From the NCBI GenBank assembly GCA_016000045.1, contig JAECQY010000011.1:1-54114 (forward strand): a stretch of 54,114 bases of DNA, in the 5' to 3' direction. Shown piece by piece: positions 16,025 to 23,659 of this stretch. The notes beneath the pieces are model-generated. The model did no database searches. It was not told where the DNA came from and was given only the letters and a program-made list of their open reading frames with translations. Position numbers and translations under genes: made by a program. The first letter of the stretch is position 1, and every line of letters begins with the position of its first letter. The stretch comes from Myxococcaceae bacterium (GTDB lineage: Bacteria; Myxococcota; UBA727; JABDBI01).

Positions 16025-16159
16025 GTCTTATGCCGACTCAACTGTGACACCGAGTTCCAAAGCTCGCGAGGTGTTGAAAACAGCACGCGACCCTGTGTGC
16101 CGCAAGAAATCTTGCAGAGTTCATTGATATGGTGGGTGCTTGCTTGTTACTGTGTCATC

Positions 16160-18094
16160 ATGATTCGATGGATTGCTGTCTTATTGGTCTCTAGCTGTAT
16201 TTCTTGTTCCTCAAATAAGTCGAGTTCATCGACCGAAAGCTCAAAGCCCAATTATTGGTCTTTATACAATCCTGCGTCTCAACAATCGATTTTATGGGGG
16301 AGCGATATCAGCAACGAAGCTTTTGTGAATGCTTGGCTTGAAGAGGGGTTATTGAGTCAAGAAGACAACCAATTGACAGGTCCAATCCAAAGCATCGGGC
16401 AGACCAACTGGGAGGCTGGGATGGCATACTTGCAGTCCACTGCTTTCAAGAGTCAATTGCCTACGATCACTTCCTACACCTGTTACGATAGCAACCAGCA
16501 AGATTCTTTTGGAAACTACCTCAATCGAAACTGTATCCCAGTTGTGGGCTCTAAAAACTTTTTTCAATGCACAGTCTACGCTCAAAATACGTGTCCTACC
16601 TGCTCTCAAACGCTTCAACCGATCACTCAGACTTGCTTGATCAACCCAACCAAACCGGGAGGAGGTGTCTGCAGTCAAGGAGAACTGCCCTCAGGGTGTG
16701 ACCAACCAGGGCCCAACTGCAACCCCTGCACAACTTCCAACGTGTTTGCAGGTTCTTGTACGATTCAAAATCAGACCCAGCAAAGCGGGCATGACCCCGT
16801 TTCTTCTGGGCCCTTTGTCGACGCTTGTTATCTGGATGGGGAAGGCCCAAATCCCGCTGTCCAACACAGTTCTGGATTTTATTGCTTAGGCTGGAAAGCA
16901 ACGACTTACGACCTTCGTAAAGTGAATCTTCAGATGAAAAACCTTTATGGGAATAACGAGATTATGGGTTGCATGTCCCCAGGTACGGCGATGAGCGCGA
17001 ATACGCGCTGGGGAGGACTTGGGATTGGTTCTTCTTGCGTTGCCGAAGATCCAGGCTTCCCGAACACCGGGGAGACAGCCATTTTGTTGCCGACTTATTT
17101 GGATCCCGTGATTTTATTTTCCAATCCTTTCAGCAATGACAACCTGAGTGGGATCCTCAACCCTTCTCAGAGCACGACTTACCCGAATGTGCCTTTTCCG
17201 CCCACTGGAATGGAAAATCAGTACTCGATTTACTCTGCTTGGGTGGGATTTTGCCAGCAAAACCCCAAATTCTGCCAAGCTCCAGCACTTGGAACGAGCA
17301 CCTCAGGCTTAGCGCACCTCGTAGGCCAGGCGGGTCCGGTCTCGACCTCAGACTATGTGCTGGTTTTAAAAAAGAATAATCCAAAATCCTATTACACTTG
17401 GCAATACGATGATGGAGCCGGAACCCTTGTTTGCCAAGATCCAACCAGTCAAGTTTTGGCCTATTTCTGTGCGGGCACTCAGCTCAGTTCAAGCGCTGCA
17501 AAAGCCGTTTTCGCGAATGCTTCCGCTTCTCGACGCAGCTCGCGCTTTGCAGCGGTTAATAATTGCCCCTACGATATCTGGGTACAAATGAAATCGGCAC
17601 CGGCTCCTGCCAATATTTGCCTATCATCGTTCGCTGTAAACGATGGGAGCGATTGCTTGCAAAAAATCTCTCCAGGAGGCACCTACGTGTACGATACGCC
17701 AGAGGCGGGTAAGCAAAGTGTGAATCTTTGGTCCAAAACAGGCTGCGATGCGACTGGGTTTAACTGCATAACGGGGGAAACAGGCGACAACAATGGTCAT
17801 GAACGTTCATACGGTTCACAGCCCGATCTTGAGACAAAAGTGGAAGCTTCGTTTGGGTGCACGCTACCCCAGGCTCAACGCAATGGCTGCCAACAAGCAG
17901 GAGGGAAAGCATTGATTCCAGCCACTTTCTACGACATTACCTTTGTGGATGGCTATACCAGGCCCGTTTCATTTCAAATGATTCCAGGTCCAGAAGATTT
18001 GACAAATTCAAACTGCATGACACCTTCCTCTCCCAAAATCGACATCCGCGAATGCCCGATCGAAGCCGATCTCTCAACCAGGCCTTTTCCTTAA
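16160..18094 (+). CDS. lipoprotein with C-terminal thaumatin-like domain
   Basis: A 644-residue exported protein. MIRWIAVLLVSSC gives a lipoprotein signal with the lipid-accepting Cys at 13, followed by a Ser-rich spacer. The middle (about 30-440) is Cys-rich and unrecognised. From about residue 466 the sequence reads NNCPYDIWVQ, SPGGTYVY, SKTGCDATGFNCITGETGD and FYDITFVDGYTRPVSF, the characteristic order of thaumatin/PR-5 proteins. Plant members bind or cleave beta-glucans. The role in bacteria is unknown, and cell-surface glycan binding is inference. The ATG at 16160 was chosen because it starts the signal peptide. A TGTTACTGT extended -10-like element ends 6 nt before it. Confidence 0.75.
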   Translation: MIRWIAVLLVSSCISCSSNKSSSSTESSKPNYWSLYNPASQQSILWGSDISNEAFVNAWLEEGLLSQEDNQLTGPIQSIGQTNWEAGMAYLQSTAFKSQLPTITSYTCYDSNQQDSFGNYLNRNCIPVVGSKNFFQCTVYAQNTCPTCSQTLQPITQTCLINPTKPGGGVCSQGELPSGCDQPGPNCNPCTTSNVFAGSCTIQNQTQQSGHDPVSSGPFVDACYLDGEGPNPAVQHSSGFYCLGWKATTYDLRKVNLQMKNLYGNNEIMGCMSPGTAMSANTRWGGLGIGSSCVAEDPGFPNTGETAILLPTYLDPVILFSNPFSNDNLSGILNPSQSTTYPNVPFPPTGMENQYSIYSAWVGFCQQNPKFCQAPALGTSTSGLAHLVGQAGPVSTSDYVLVLKKNNPKSYYTWQYDDGAGTLVCQDPTSQVLAYFCAGTQLSSSAAKAVFANASASRRSSRFAAVNNCPYDIWVQMKSAPAPANICLSSFAVNDGSDCLQKISPGGTYVYDTPEAGKQSVNLWSKTGCDATGFNCITGETGDNNGHERSYGSQPDLETKVEASFGCTLPQAQRNGCQQAGGKALIPATFYDITFVDGYTRPVSFQMIPGPEDLTNSNCMTPSSPKIDIRECPIEADLSTRPFP

Positions 18095-18144
18095 AGGCCC
18101 TCTCTAGTCAATTCGCTTAAAATCGATTATCACACCGCAGAATC

Positions 18145-18873
18145 ATGCAAATTGCGCTTTGCCAGTTCAATCCAGTCGTTGGAGCGATTCGTGAAAATGC
18201 GGAGCGCTTGTTGTCGTGGGCCCATCGAGCCCTTCAACAAGAAGCTGAGTTGGTGGTGTTTCCGGAACTGGCTTTGTGCGGTTACCCGCCCAAAGATTTG
18301 GTTTTTTTACCGGATTTCCATCAAGCGGTGCAATCTGCTCTCAAGAGCTTGGCAGAACGCTTGCCCTTGCCGGCGATTCTAGGCGCACCAACGCCGAAAC
18401 GTTGCAATGCTGCCTATTTTTGTTTTCAAGGTGAGGCAAAACCCATCGCCTTCAAACGATTGCTACCGAATTATCAAGTTTTTGATGAGGCTCGCTACTT
18501 TGTAGCCGGATCTGCTCAGCAAACAGCTCCTTTTAGCTGGAAGGGCAAACGCTTGGGTGTTCATATCTGCGAAGATGCTTGGTCTGAAGTGATAGGCTAC
18601 TCAGAAAACCCGCTGCAAGACTTGGCTCTCCAAAACTGCGACGCATGGATTCATCTCTGTGCGTCTCCCTATGAAACCGGGAAACCCGCATTTCGCCAAG
18701 AGCTGTTTCGAAAATTAGCGATTCAGTATGCAAAGCCGTTCGCCGTCGCAGGACAGGTCGGCGGAAACGATGGGCTGATTTTTGATGGGGGTTCCATGGT
18801 TTTTGGAGCTTCGGGGCAAATTCTTTGGATGGCTCAACCTTTTGAAGAGCATCTAGGGGTGTTTTCATGCTGA
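18145..18873 (+). CDS. glutamine amidohydrolase (nitrilase) part of NAD synthetase
   Basis: A 242-residue nitrilase-superfamily domain with the Glu-Lys-Cys triad: VVFPELALCGY (Glu), FKRLLPNYQVFDE (Lys) and VHICEDAW (Cys). This matches the glutaminase half of glutamine-dependent NAD synthetases, which supplies ammonia to the synthetase half. That half is the next gene, overlapping by ATGCTGA. In most bacteria the two halves are one ~540-residue chain. Here they are separate ORFs summing to 535 residues. Confidence 0.9.
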   Translation: MQIALCQFNPVVGAIRENAERLLSWAHRALQQEAELVVFPELALCGYPPKDLVFLPDFHQAVQSALKSLAERLPLPAILGAPTPKRCNAAYFCFQGEAKPIAFKRLLPNYQVFDEARYFVAGSAQQTAPFSWKGKRLGVHICEDAWSEVIGYSENPLQDLALQNCDAWIHLCASPYETGKPAFRQELFRKLAIQYAKPFAVAGQVGGNDGLIFDGGSMVFGASGQILWMAQPFEEHLGVFSC

Positions 18874-19748
18874 TTAGAGCTTTGCTTATGGGGATCCGGG
18901 ATTTTGTCTCCAAAACGAAATCTCCGGGCGTGATTGTGGGCCTGTCGGGAGGCATTGATTCGGCAGTGGTTGGCACGCTCGCGGTACGTGCATTGGGCTG
19001 TGATCGGGTTTTAGGCGTTCGTTTGCCCAGCCGATTTTCTTCTGAGCACTCTTTAGAAGATGCCCAAGAGCTGGCCGATAATTTGGGAATCCAATTGAAA
19101 ACGATTTCCATCGAAGAGACGGTTCATTCTCTCAGACAAGTCCTGGGGCTGAAAAGCAACCTAAGCGACCAAAATTTGCAGGCACGTGTTCGTGGAATCA
19201 TTTTAATGGCGCTGGCCAACGAAACCGGTCGCCTACTCCTTTCCACCAGCAATAAAAGCGAACTCGCGATGGGCTATGGAACGCTCTACGGTGATTTGTG
19301 CGGCGCGCTCATGCCGATCGGAGATCTCTACAAAACAAAAGTATGGAAAATCGCCCGAGCCCTCAATCTCGAGAAAAACGATATTCCAGAGCGGAGCATT
19401 CTGAAGGCTCCAAGCGCAGAATTGGATGAGAATCAGTTGGACCAAGATTCTCTGCCCCCTTATTCGCGCTTGGATATCATTCTGGAACGCTATCTAGACC
19501 GTTATGAATCTTGCGAACAAATTGAACGGGAAACTCACTTTTCCAAAACTGAAATTGAACAGACCATCGATCAAGTGCATCGAATGGAGTTTAAGAGGAA
19601 ACAGGCGCCACCCATTTTGATGGTGTCTCCGGGTGTGTTTGGCGAAGCCAGGCGTTGGCCGATAGTAGGTCATCTGCAAAACCATAAGCTCGCATCACCA
19701 ACGATTCGTCTCCCTGAGATTGCCACGCCGCGGAACTCCTCCCAGTGA
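18867..19748 (+). CDS. nadE: NAD synthetase, ammonia-ligase part
   Basis: A 293-residue synthetase domain that amidates nicotinic acid adenine dinucleotide to NAD. It has the PP-loop GLSGGIDSAVVG, LSTSNKSELAMGYGTLYGD and GDLYKTKVWKIARAL, all typical of NadE. The start ATG overlaps the TGA of the nitrilase-domain gene, so reinitiation on one mRNA would produce both chains. The N-terminal ALLMGIRDFV aligns with the linker that joins the halves in fused enzymes. Either a genuine gene split or a frameshift could explain the arrangement. Confidence 0.9.
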   Translation: MLIRALLMGIRDFVSKTKSPGVIVGLSGGIDSAVVGTLAVRALGCDRVLGVRLPSRFSSEHSLEDAQELADNLGIQLKTISIEETVHSLRQVLGLKSNLSDQNLQARVRGIILMALANETGRLLLSTSNKSELAMGYGTLYGDLCGALMPIGDLYKTKVWKIARALNLEKNDIPERSILKAPSAELDENQLDQDSLPPYSRLDIILERYLDRYESCEQIERETHFSKTEIEQTIDQVHRMEFKRKQAPPILMVSPGVFGEARRWPIVGHLQNHKLASPTIRLPEIATPRNSSQ

Positions 19749-19762
19749 CGCGTGACATACCC

Positions 19763-19891
19763 CTATAGCCGATCTGTACTCTTCAGCAGCTCACGGTACT
19801 GATTGCTGACGCGCTTGCTATTAAAAGCAATTGAGTAAGCTTGTATCTTGGAACAACCCGCCGTTTGTAGATCTTGATAATACGCTTTTAC
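19763..19891 (-). pseudogene. remnant of a further AAA/PD-(D/E)XK copy (C-terminal end only)
   Basis: On the minus strand, 19891 down to 19763 encodes AYYQDLQTAGCSKI, then AYSIAFNSKRVS and NQYRELLKSTDRL before a TAG. This matches the C terminus of the three intact copies (AYYQDLQTAGCSKI, YSIAFDGKRVS). Upstream of 19891 the homology stops. Only about 42 codons remain, antisense to the surrounding genes. It shows that a copy once existed here and was deleted. Confidence 0.85.
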
Positions 19892-19971
19892 AAGACAAAA
19901 TATTCCCACTCATTGAGACGATTTCAAAGCGGGCTAGCAGATCCGAGGCGAATTTGCTACAAGGCTCTCTT

Positions 19972-20229
19972 ATGAATCTTAAATCCGAGGCTCACCTCCT
20001 CAAACCAGTCGTTCAGGTAGGAAAAAATGGCATCACAGAAGCTGTTTTATCCGAAATCGACGCTGCATTGAAAGCCCATGAACTGATCAAGGTTAAATTT
20101 CAAGGAGCCGCTCTTTCGGTTTTAAAAGAAGATCTGTCCCCTTGGATCCAAGCGTTGAGCGCACAGCATATCAACACGCAAGGCCATATTGTGACACTTT
20201 ATCGAAAGCAGCCCAAGAAGAAAGCATGA
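19972..20229 (+). CDS. CRM-domain RNA-binding protein (YhbY-like)
   Basis: An 85-residue CRM-domain protein. It has LKSEAHLLKPVVQVGKNGIT with the GxxG loop (VGKNG), ALKAHELIKVKF and a terminal HIVTLYRK, the usual full length for YhbY. YhbY-type proteins associate with pre-50S ribosomes. I chose the ATG at 19972. The in-frame ORF can be extended to 19831, but that extension runs across the nuclease-gene remnant on the other strand and is not CRM-like. The stop overlaps the lipB start (ATGA). Confidence 0.88.
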   Translation: MNLKSEAHLLKPVVQVGKNGITEAVLSEIDAALKAHELIKVKFQGAALSVLKEDLSPWIQALSAQHINTQGHIVTLYRKQPKKKA

Positions 20230-20876
20230 AGACTCGATTTCTAGGCTACCAGGTCCCCTATGCCGAAGGCATGCGGATTATGCGGGAGGCCATTGACCAA
20301 ATCGAGGTCGAAGGAAATCAGCTCCTTCTTCTTGAACATCGAGATACGATCACCTATACCCGTCAGCACGGCCTCAAGCACGTGTTTCGCACCCAAGAAG
20401 AGCTGGCTCAGCTCGGTATTGATTTATTTGAAACCGATCGAGGCGGCGATGTCACCTTTCATGGAACAGGCCAATTGGTTGGATACCCTATCCTAAAACT
20501 CTCACCGAACTGGGGCGTGGTGGATTACATTCGAGCTCTAGAATCCGCTTTAGTCAAGACCTGCCAGACCCTGGGTGTTTCAGGAGCTCATTGTTTGCCC
20601 GGTAAAACCGGTGTTTGGGTCAACAACCAGAAACTGGCAGCGATTGGCGTCGGAGTCTCTCAGCAAGTCACGCGTCACGGGTTCGCCCTGAACGTCTCAA
20701 CTCATCTCGAACGCTTTACAAGCCATATGACTCCTTGCGGCCTCGAAGGCCATGGGGTTACTAGCTTAGAACGCGAGCTCAATTCAAGCGTGTCGATTTC
20801 CCAAGTACTCGAAATTTGGAAGACTGCGGAGACTTTGAGCAGTCTCTTGGCATTTTCAGGGAATCTGCTAAGATAG
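20226..20876 (+). CDS. lipB: octanoyl-[ACP]:protein N-octanoyltransferase
   Basis: A 216-residue LipB that moves octanoyl groups from acyl carrier protein to lipoyl domains. Family motifs are RGGDVTFHGTGQLVGYPI, the catalytic Lys in QKLAAIG and the catalytic Cys in MTPCGLEG. The usual GPGQ is GTGQ here, a mild variation. The start ATG overlaps the stop of the CRM gene, so translation is coupled. No lipA is present in the window. Confidence 0.94.
   Translation: MKTRFLGYQVPYAEGMRIMREAIDQIEVEGNQLLLLEHRDTITYTRQHGLKHVFRTQEELAQLGIDLFETDRGGDVTFHGTGQLVGYPILKLSPNWGVVDYIRALESALVKTCQTLGVSGAHCLPGKTGVWVNNQKLAAIGVGVSQQVTRHGFALNVSTHLERFTSHMTPCGLEGHGVTSLERELNSSVSISQVLEIWKTAETLSSLLAFSGNLLR
20847..20874 (+). 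promoter_or_regulatory. promoter of rpmE
   Basis: TTGGCA (20847-20852), 16 nt, then an extended -10 TGCTAAGAT (hexamer 20869-20874) inside the end of lipB. The rpmE ATG follows 9 nt later without a Shine-Dalgarno sequence, again suggesting a nearly leaderless mRNA. Confidence 0.5.
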
Positions 20877-20883
20877 GCCCATC

Positions 20884-21084
20884 ATGAAACAAAACGCTCA
20901 TCCAGACTACAGTGCGGTTACGATTGCATGCGCTTGCGGAGCCAAGTACGAAACCCGTTCCACCAAGAACTACAACATCGATATTTGTTCGGCTTGCCAT
21001 CCGCATTTTACCGGTAAGTCTAAGGTTTTAGATACAGAAGGTCGTGTGGATCGATTCCTTAGGAAGTATCAAACCAAAAAATAA
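20884..21084 (+). CDS. rpmE: 50S ribosomal protein L31, zinc-binding form
   Basis: A 66-residue L31 with the four-Cys (C+) zinc site: two Cys in ACACGAKY and two in CSACHPHFTGKSK. The zinc form is normally the one used under zinc-replete conditions. It begins the rpmE-DUF1385-prfA cluster, an order seen in other bacteria. Confidence 0.95.
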   Translation: MKQNAHPDYSAVTIACACGAKYETRSTKNYNIDICSACHPHFTGKSKVLDTEGRVDRFLRKYQTKK

Positions 21085-21085
21085 C

Positions 21086-22138
21086 ATGCTTTCGCAAATC
21101 CTTTTCATGGTAACCAAACCTTTGGTCGGTGGGCAAGCAGTGGTGGAAGGCGTCATGATGCGCTCTCCTAATAGTTTTGCCGTTGCGGTTCGCAGACCCG
21201 ACCACTCGATTGTTGTGCGAGAACGCCAGTGGTTGTCTTTTTCTGAAAAGCTACCGTTCTTGCGTTGGCCTCTTCTCAGAGGAGCCACTTTGTTGATTGA
21301 AAGCCTGTACAACGGTTTAAGCGCTTTGCAATTCTCAGCCGAGCAAGCTTTGGAAAAGGATCCTCTCACACGCCCCGCCATAGTTGAACCAAGCAAGAAA
21401 ATGGATTGGGCTTTGATGAGCACGATGGCTTTCAGTCTGACTCTGGGCTTGGCTCTTTTTAAAGGCGTTCCTCATGTGATCGCCTTCTTGCTGGGAGAGC
21501 TTTTCGGGCAGAATGGCGAAAGTGCCCTTCCCGTTACCTCCGTTTGGTTTCACTTGGTCGATGGCTGCATCAAAATGTCCTTATTTGTCGCCTACATTGC
21601 CGCCATCTCAAGATTGAAAGACGTCAAACGAATTTTTATGTACCATGGAGCCGAGCACAAAGCGGTTCACGCATTTGAAAAAGATCTGAACCTGACCGTT
21701 GCCAATACGCGAATTCAACCCACAGCCCACCCACGCTGCGGTACCAGTTTGATTCTCTTGGTCATTGCCGTCTCGATTGTCGTATTTGCGTTTACGCTGC
21801 CTTTTGTTCCTCCTGTCACCGATAACAAGTTGGGAACAAACTTGTTCTTGATGATTCTGAAAATTCCTCTCATGCTGCCCATCGCAGGAATTGCCTACGA
21901 ATTCCAAAGAGCCGCTGCGCGAGATCCCAAAAACTTTTGGGTGAAGCTGTTTATCACTCCTGGTATGCTCATGCAGCGTTTGACCACCCGTGAGCCAACA
22001 GACGATCAAATGGAGATTGCTTTGGCGGCATTGAAAAAAACGCTTTGGCGCGAACAAAATATCCAAGGATCGGATTGCTTAGACCAAATCGAAGTTTATC
22101 GTAACTTTGAAGAACTCAGCGCTGCTCTTGCTTCATGA
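21086..22138 (+). CDS. DUF1385 (YqhQ-like) integral membrane protein
   Basis: A 350-residue polytopic protein with the DUF1385 signatures GGQAVVEGVMMR, HGAEHKAVHAFE and HPRCGTSLI, which place conserved His/Glu/Cys residues as a possible metal site. Several transmembrane segments lie between residues ~110 and 270. Function is unknown. The gene is typically linked to rpmE and prfA, as here. The ATG at 21086 is one base after the rpmE stop. Confidence 0.88.
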   Translation: MLSQILFMVTKPLVGGQAVVEGVMMRSPNSFAVAVRRPDHSIVVRERQWLSFSEKLPFLRWPLLRGATLLIESLYNGLSALQFSAEQALEKDPLTRPAIVEPSKKMDWALMSTMAFSLTLGLALFKGVPHVIAFLLGELFGQNGESALPVTSVWFHLVDGCIKMSLFVAYIAAISRLKDVKRIFMYHGAEHKAVHAFEKDLNLTVANTRIQPTAHPRCGTSLILLVIAVSIVVFAFTLPFVPPVTDNKLGTNLFLMILKIPLMLPIAGIAYEFQRAAARDPKNFWVKLFITPGMLMQRLTTREPTDDQMEIALAALKKTLWREQNIQGSDCLDQIEVYRNFEELSAALAS

Positions 22139-22254
22139 TTGAGTTGATTTACCCCATTTTTGCTTTTGTCATGGTCATTTGCATCCCTTCTGGGGTTGCG
22201 GTTTGGGCAATTTACCGAACTTGGAAGAAAGATAAGAAATGCTCGACAAACTAG
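22135..22254 (+). CDS. 39-residue single-pass membrane peptide
   Basis: A small ORF starting with the ATGA that overlaps the stop of the DUF1385 gene and ending inside prfA. It encodes MIELIYPIFAFVMVICIPSG, then VAVWAIYRTWKKDKKCSTN: one hydrophobic helix followed by a Lys-rich cytoplasmic tail. The overlap at both ends suggests coupled translation. It could also be chance coding in the 100-nt gap. Confidence 0.5.
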   Translation: MIELIYPIFAFVMVICIPSGVAVWAIYRTWKKDKKCSTN

Positions 22255-23300
22255 AAGAAATGACCAAACGCCACGCCGTTTTAATGGAACAGCTGGCGAA
22301 TCCAAGTCTAAAGCCTGCTGAATTGCAGACGATCAACAAAGAACGGACTCAGCTTGAACCCCTTGTCGAAGCTTACGAACGACTCAAACTCTTACACGTT
22401 GAACTGGAAGGAAACCAACTGCTCCTTCAAGATGCGGACCCGGATATCCGGGACATGGCACGAGAAGAAATCGGTGAGTTAAACGAATCCGTCGCTCATT
22501 TGGAAGGCGAAATCAAAATCTTACTCTTGCCCAAAGATCCCAACGATCAAAAAAACGTCATCGTTGAGATTCGAGCAGGCACCGGTGGAGACGAAGCGGC
22601 GCTTTTTGCCGGCCAGCTTTTCCACATGTATTCACGCTTCGCTGAAAGAATGCGTTGGAAAGTCGAACTCATGAGCCTTTCGGATGGCTCAAAAGGCGGC
22701 TATAAAGAAGTCATTGCCATGCTCAGCGGCGATCAAGTTTACGCCTGGATGAAATTTGAGGCCGGAGTGCACCGCGTGCAACGAGTTCCAGAAACAGAGA
22801 CCCAAGGTCGAATTCACACCTCTGCCTGCAGCGTAGCGATTTTACCAGAAGCGGAAGAAGTGGATATTCAAATCGAAGAAAAAGATATCCGAGTCGACGT
22901 ATTTCGCGCGGGAGGCCCCGGAGGCCAGTCGGTCAATACCACCGACTCAGCCGTGCGAATCACGCATATCGCTACGGGCCTCGTCGTGCAGTGTCAGGAT
23001 GAAAAGAGTCAGCTTAAAAATAAAAACAAAGCCATGAAAGTTTTGCGTGCACGGCTTTATGAAGCGAAGCAAAGAGAAGTGGACCGAGAACGAGCCGAAG
23101 AACGAAAAGCGATGGTCAAAAGCGGAGACCGTTCCGACAAGATTCGAACCTATAACTTCCCTCAAGACCGCTGCACCGACCACCGCGTCGGAGTCACCGT
23201 GCATAATCTCCCGAAGCTTTTTGCCGGCGAATTAAACGAGCTCCTGAGCCAGGTACGTGCGCACTTTCAGGCACAGCAGCTTTCGGGCAGCGCTTCTTAA
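22239..23300 (+). CDS. prfA: peptide chain release factor 1
   Basis: A 353-residue class-I release factor recognising UAA/UAG. It has the stop-codon-reading region HRVQRVPETETQGRIHTS (the PxT tripeptide is PET) and the catalytic GGQ in AGGPGGQSVNTTDSAVR, whose Gln is normally methylated by PrmC. RF1 identity is favoured over RF2 by the PxT motif and the lack of a frameshift site. It overlaps the small membrane ORF by 16 nt. Confidence 0.95.
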   Translation: MLDKLEEMTKRHAVLMEQLANPSLKPAELQTINKERTQLEPLVEAYERLKLLHVELEGNQLLLQDADPDIRDMAREEIGELNESVAHLEGEIKILLLPKDPNDQKNVIVEIRAGTGGDEAALFAGQLFHMYSRFAERMRWKVELMSLSDGSKGGYKEVIAMLSGDQVYAWMKFEAGVHRVQRVPETETQGRIHTSACSVAILPEAEEVDIQIEEKDIRVDVFRAGGPGGQSVNTTDSAVRITHIATGLVVQCQDEKSQLKNKNKAMKVLRARLYEAKQREVDRERAEERKAMVKSGDRSDKIRTYNFPQDRCTDHRVGVTVHNLPKLFAGELNELLSQVRAHFQAQQLSGSAS

Positions 23301-23332
23301 ACCCGAAAAAGCAACTGCCTGCAAAGCAAATA

Positions 23333-23641
23333 TTAGAAGCATTTTTCATCTTTTACTATAAACTGCTTAATGTAATTTTTGACTCCATTTTTCACATGAA
23401 TTAGCAAGACAAAACAACCATCTGGGTCCAGCACAAAACCTACATCATCTCGGTCTGGTTTGAAATTTTCATACGCTAAAATAACTCGATCGACCGCTTT
23501 AAGTTTAATGATTTCCTTGCCTGATTTTGATCTTACCTTGATGCCTGAGGCAATCTCCATCAATTTTTCAGGCACTATGTAATCCGCTCTAACCATCGGA
23601 ACAAACAAAACCAGAAAAAAAAGCAGTAAATAGATTCTCAT
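23333..23641 (-). CDS. small secreted protein of unknown function
   Basis: A 102-residue protein with a clear signal peptide (MRIYLLLFFLVLFVPMVRA) and a short basic, beta-rich body. Two Cys (DPDGCFVLL and the penultimate residue) could form a disulphide. I do not recognise a family. It lies 18 nt downstream of epmA on the same strand and may be at the end of that operon. Confidence 0.6.
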   Translation of the reverse strand: MRIYLLLFFLVLFVPMVRADYIVPEKLMEIASGIKVRSKSGKEIIKLKAVDRVILAYENFKPDRDDVGFVLDPDGCFVLLIHVKNGVKNYIKQFIVKDEKCF

Positions 23642-23659
23642 AGAAACCTCGCAGCTTAG

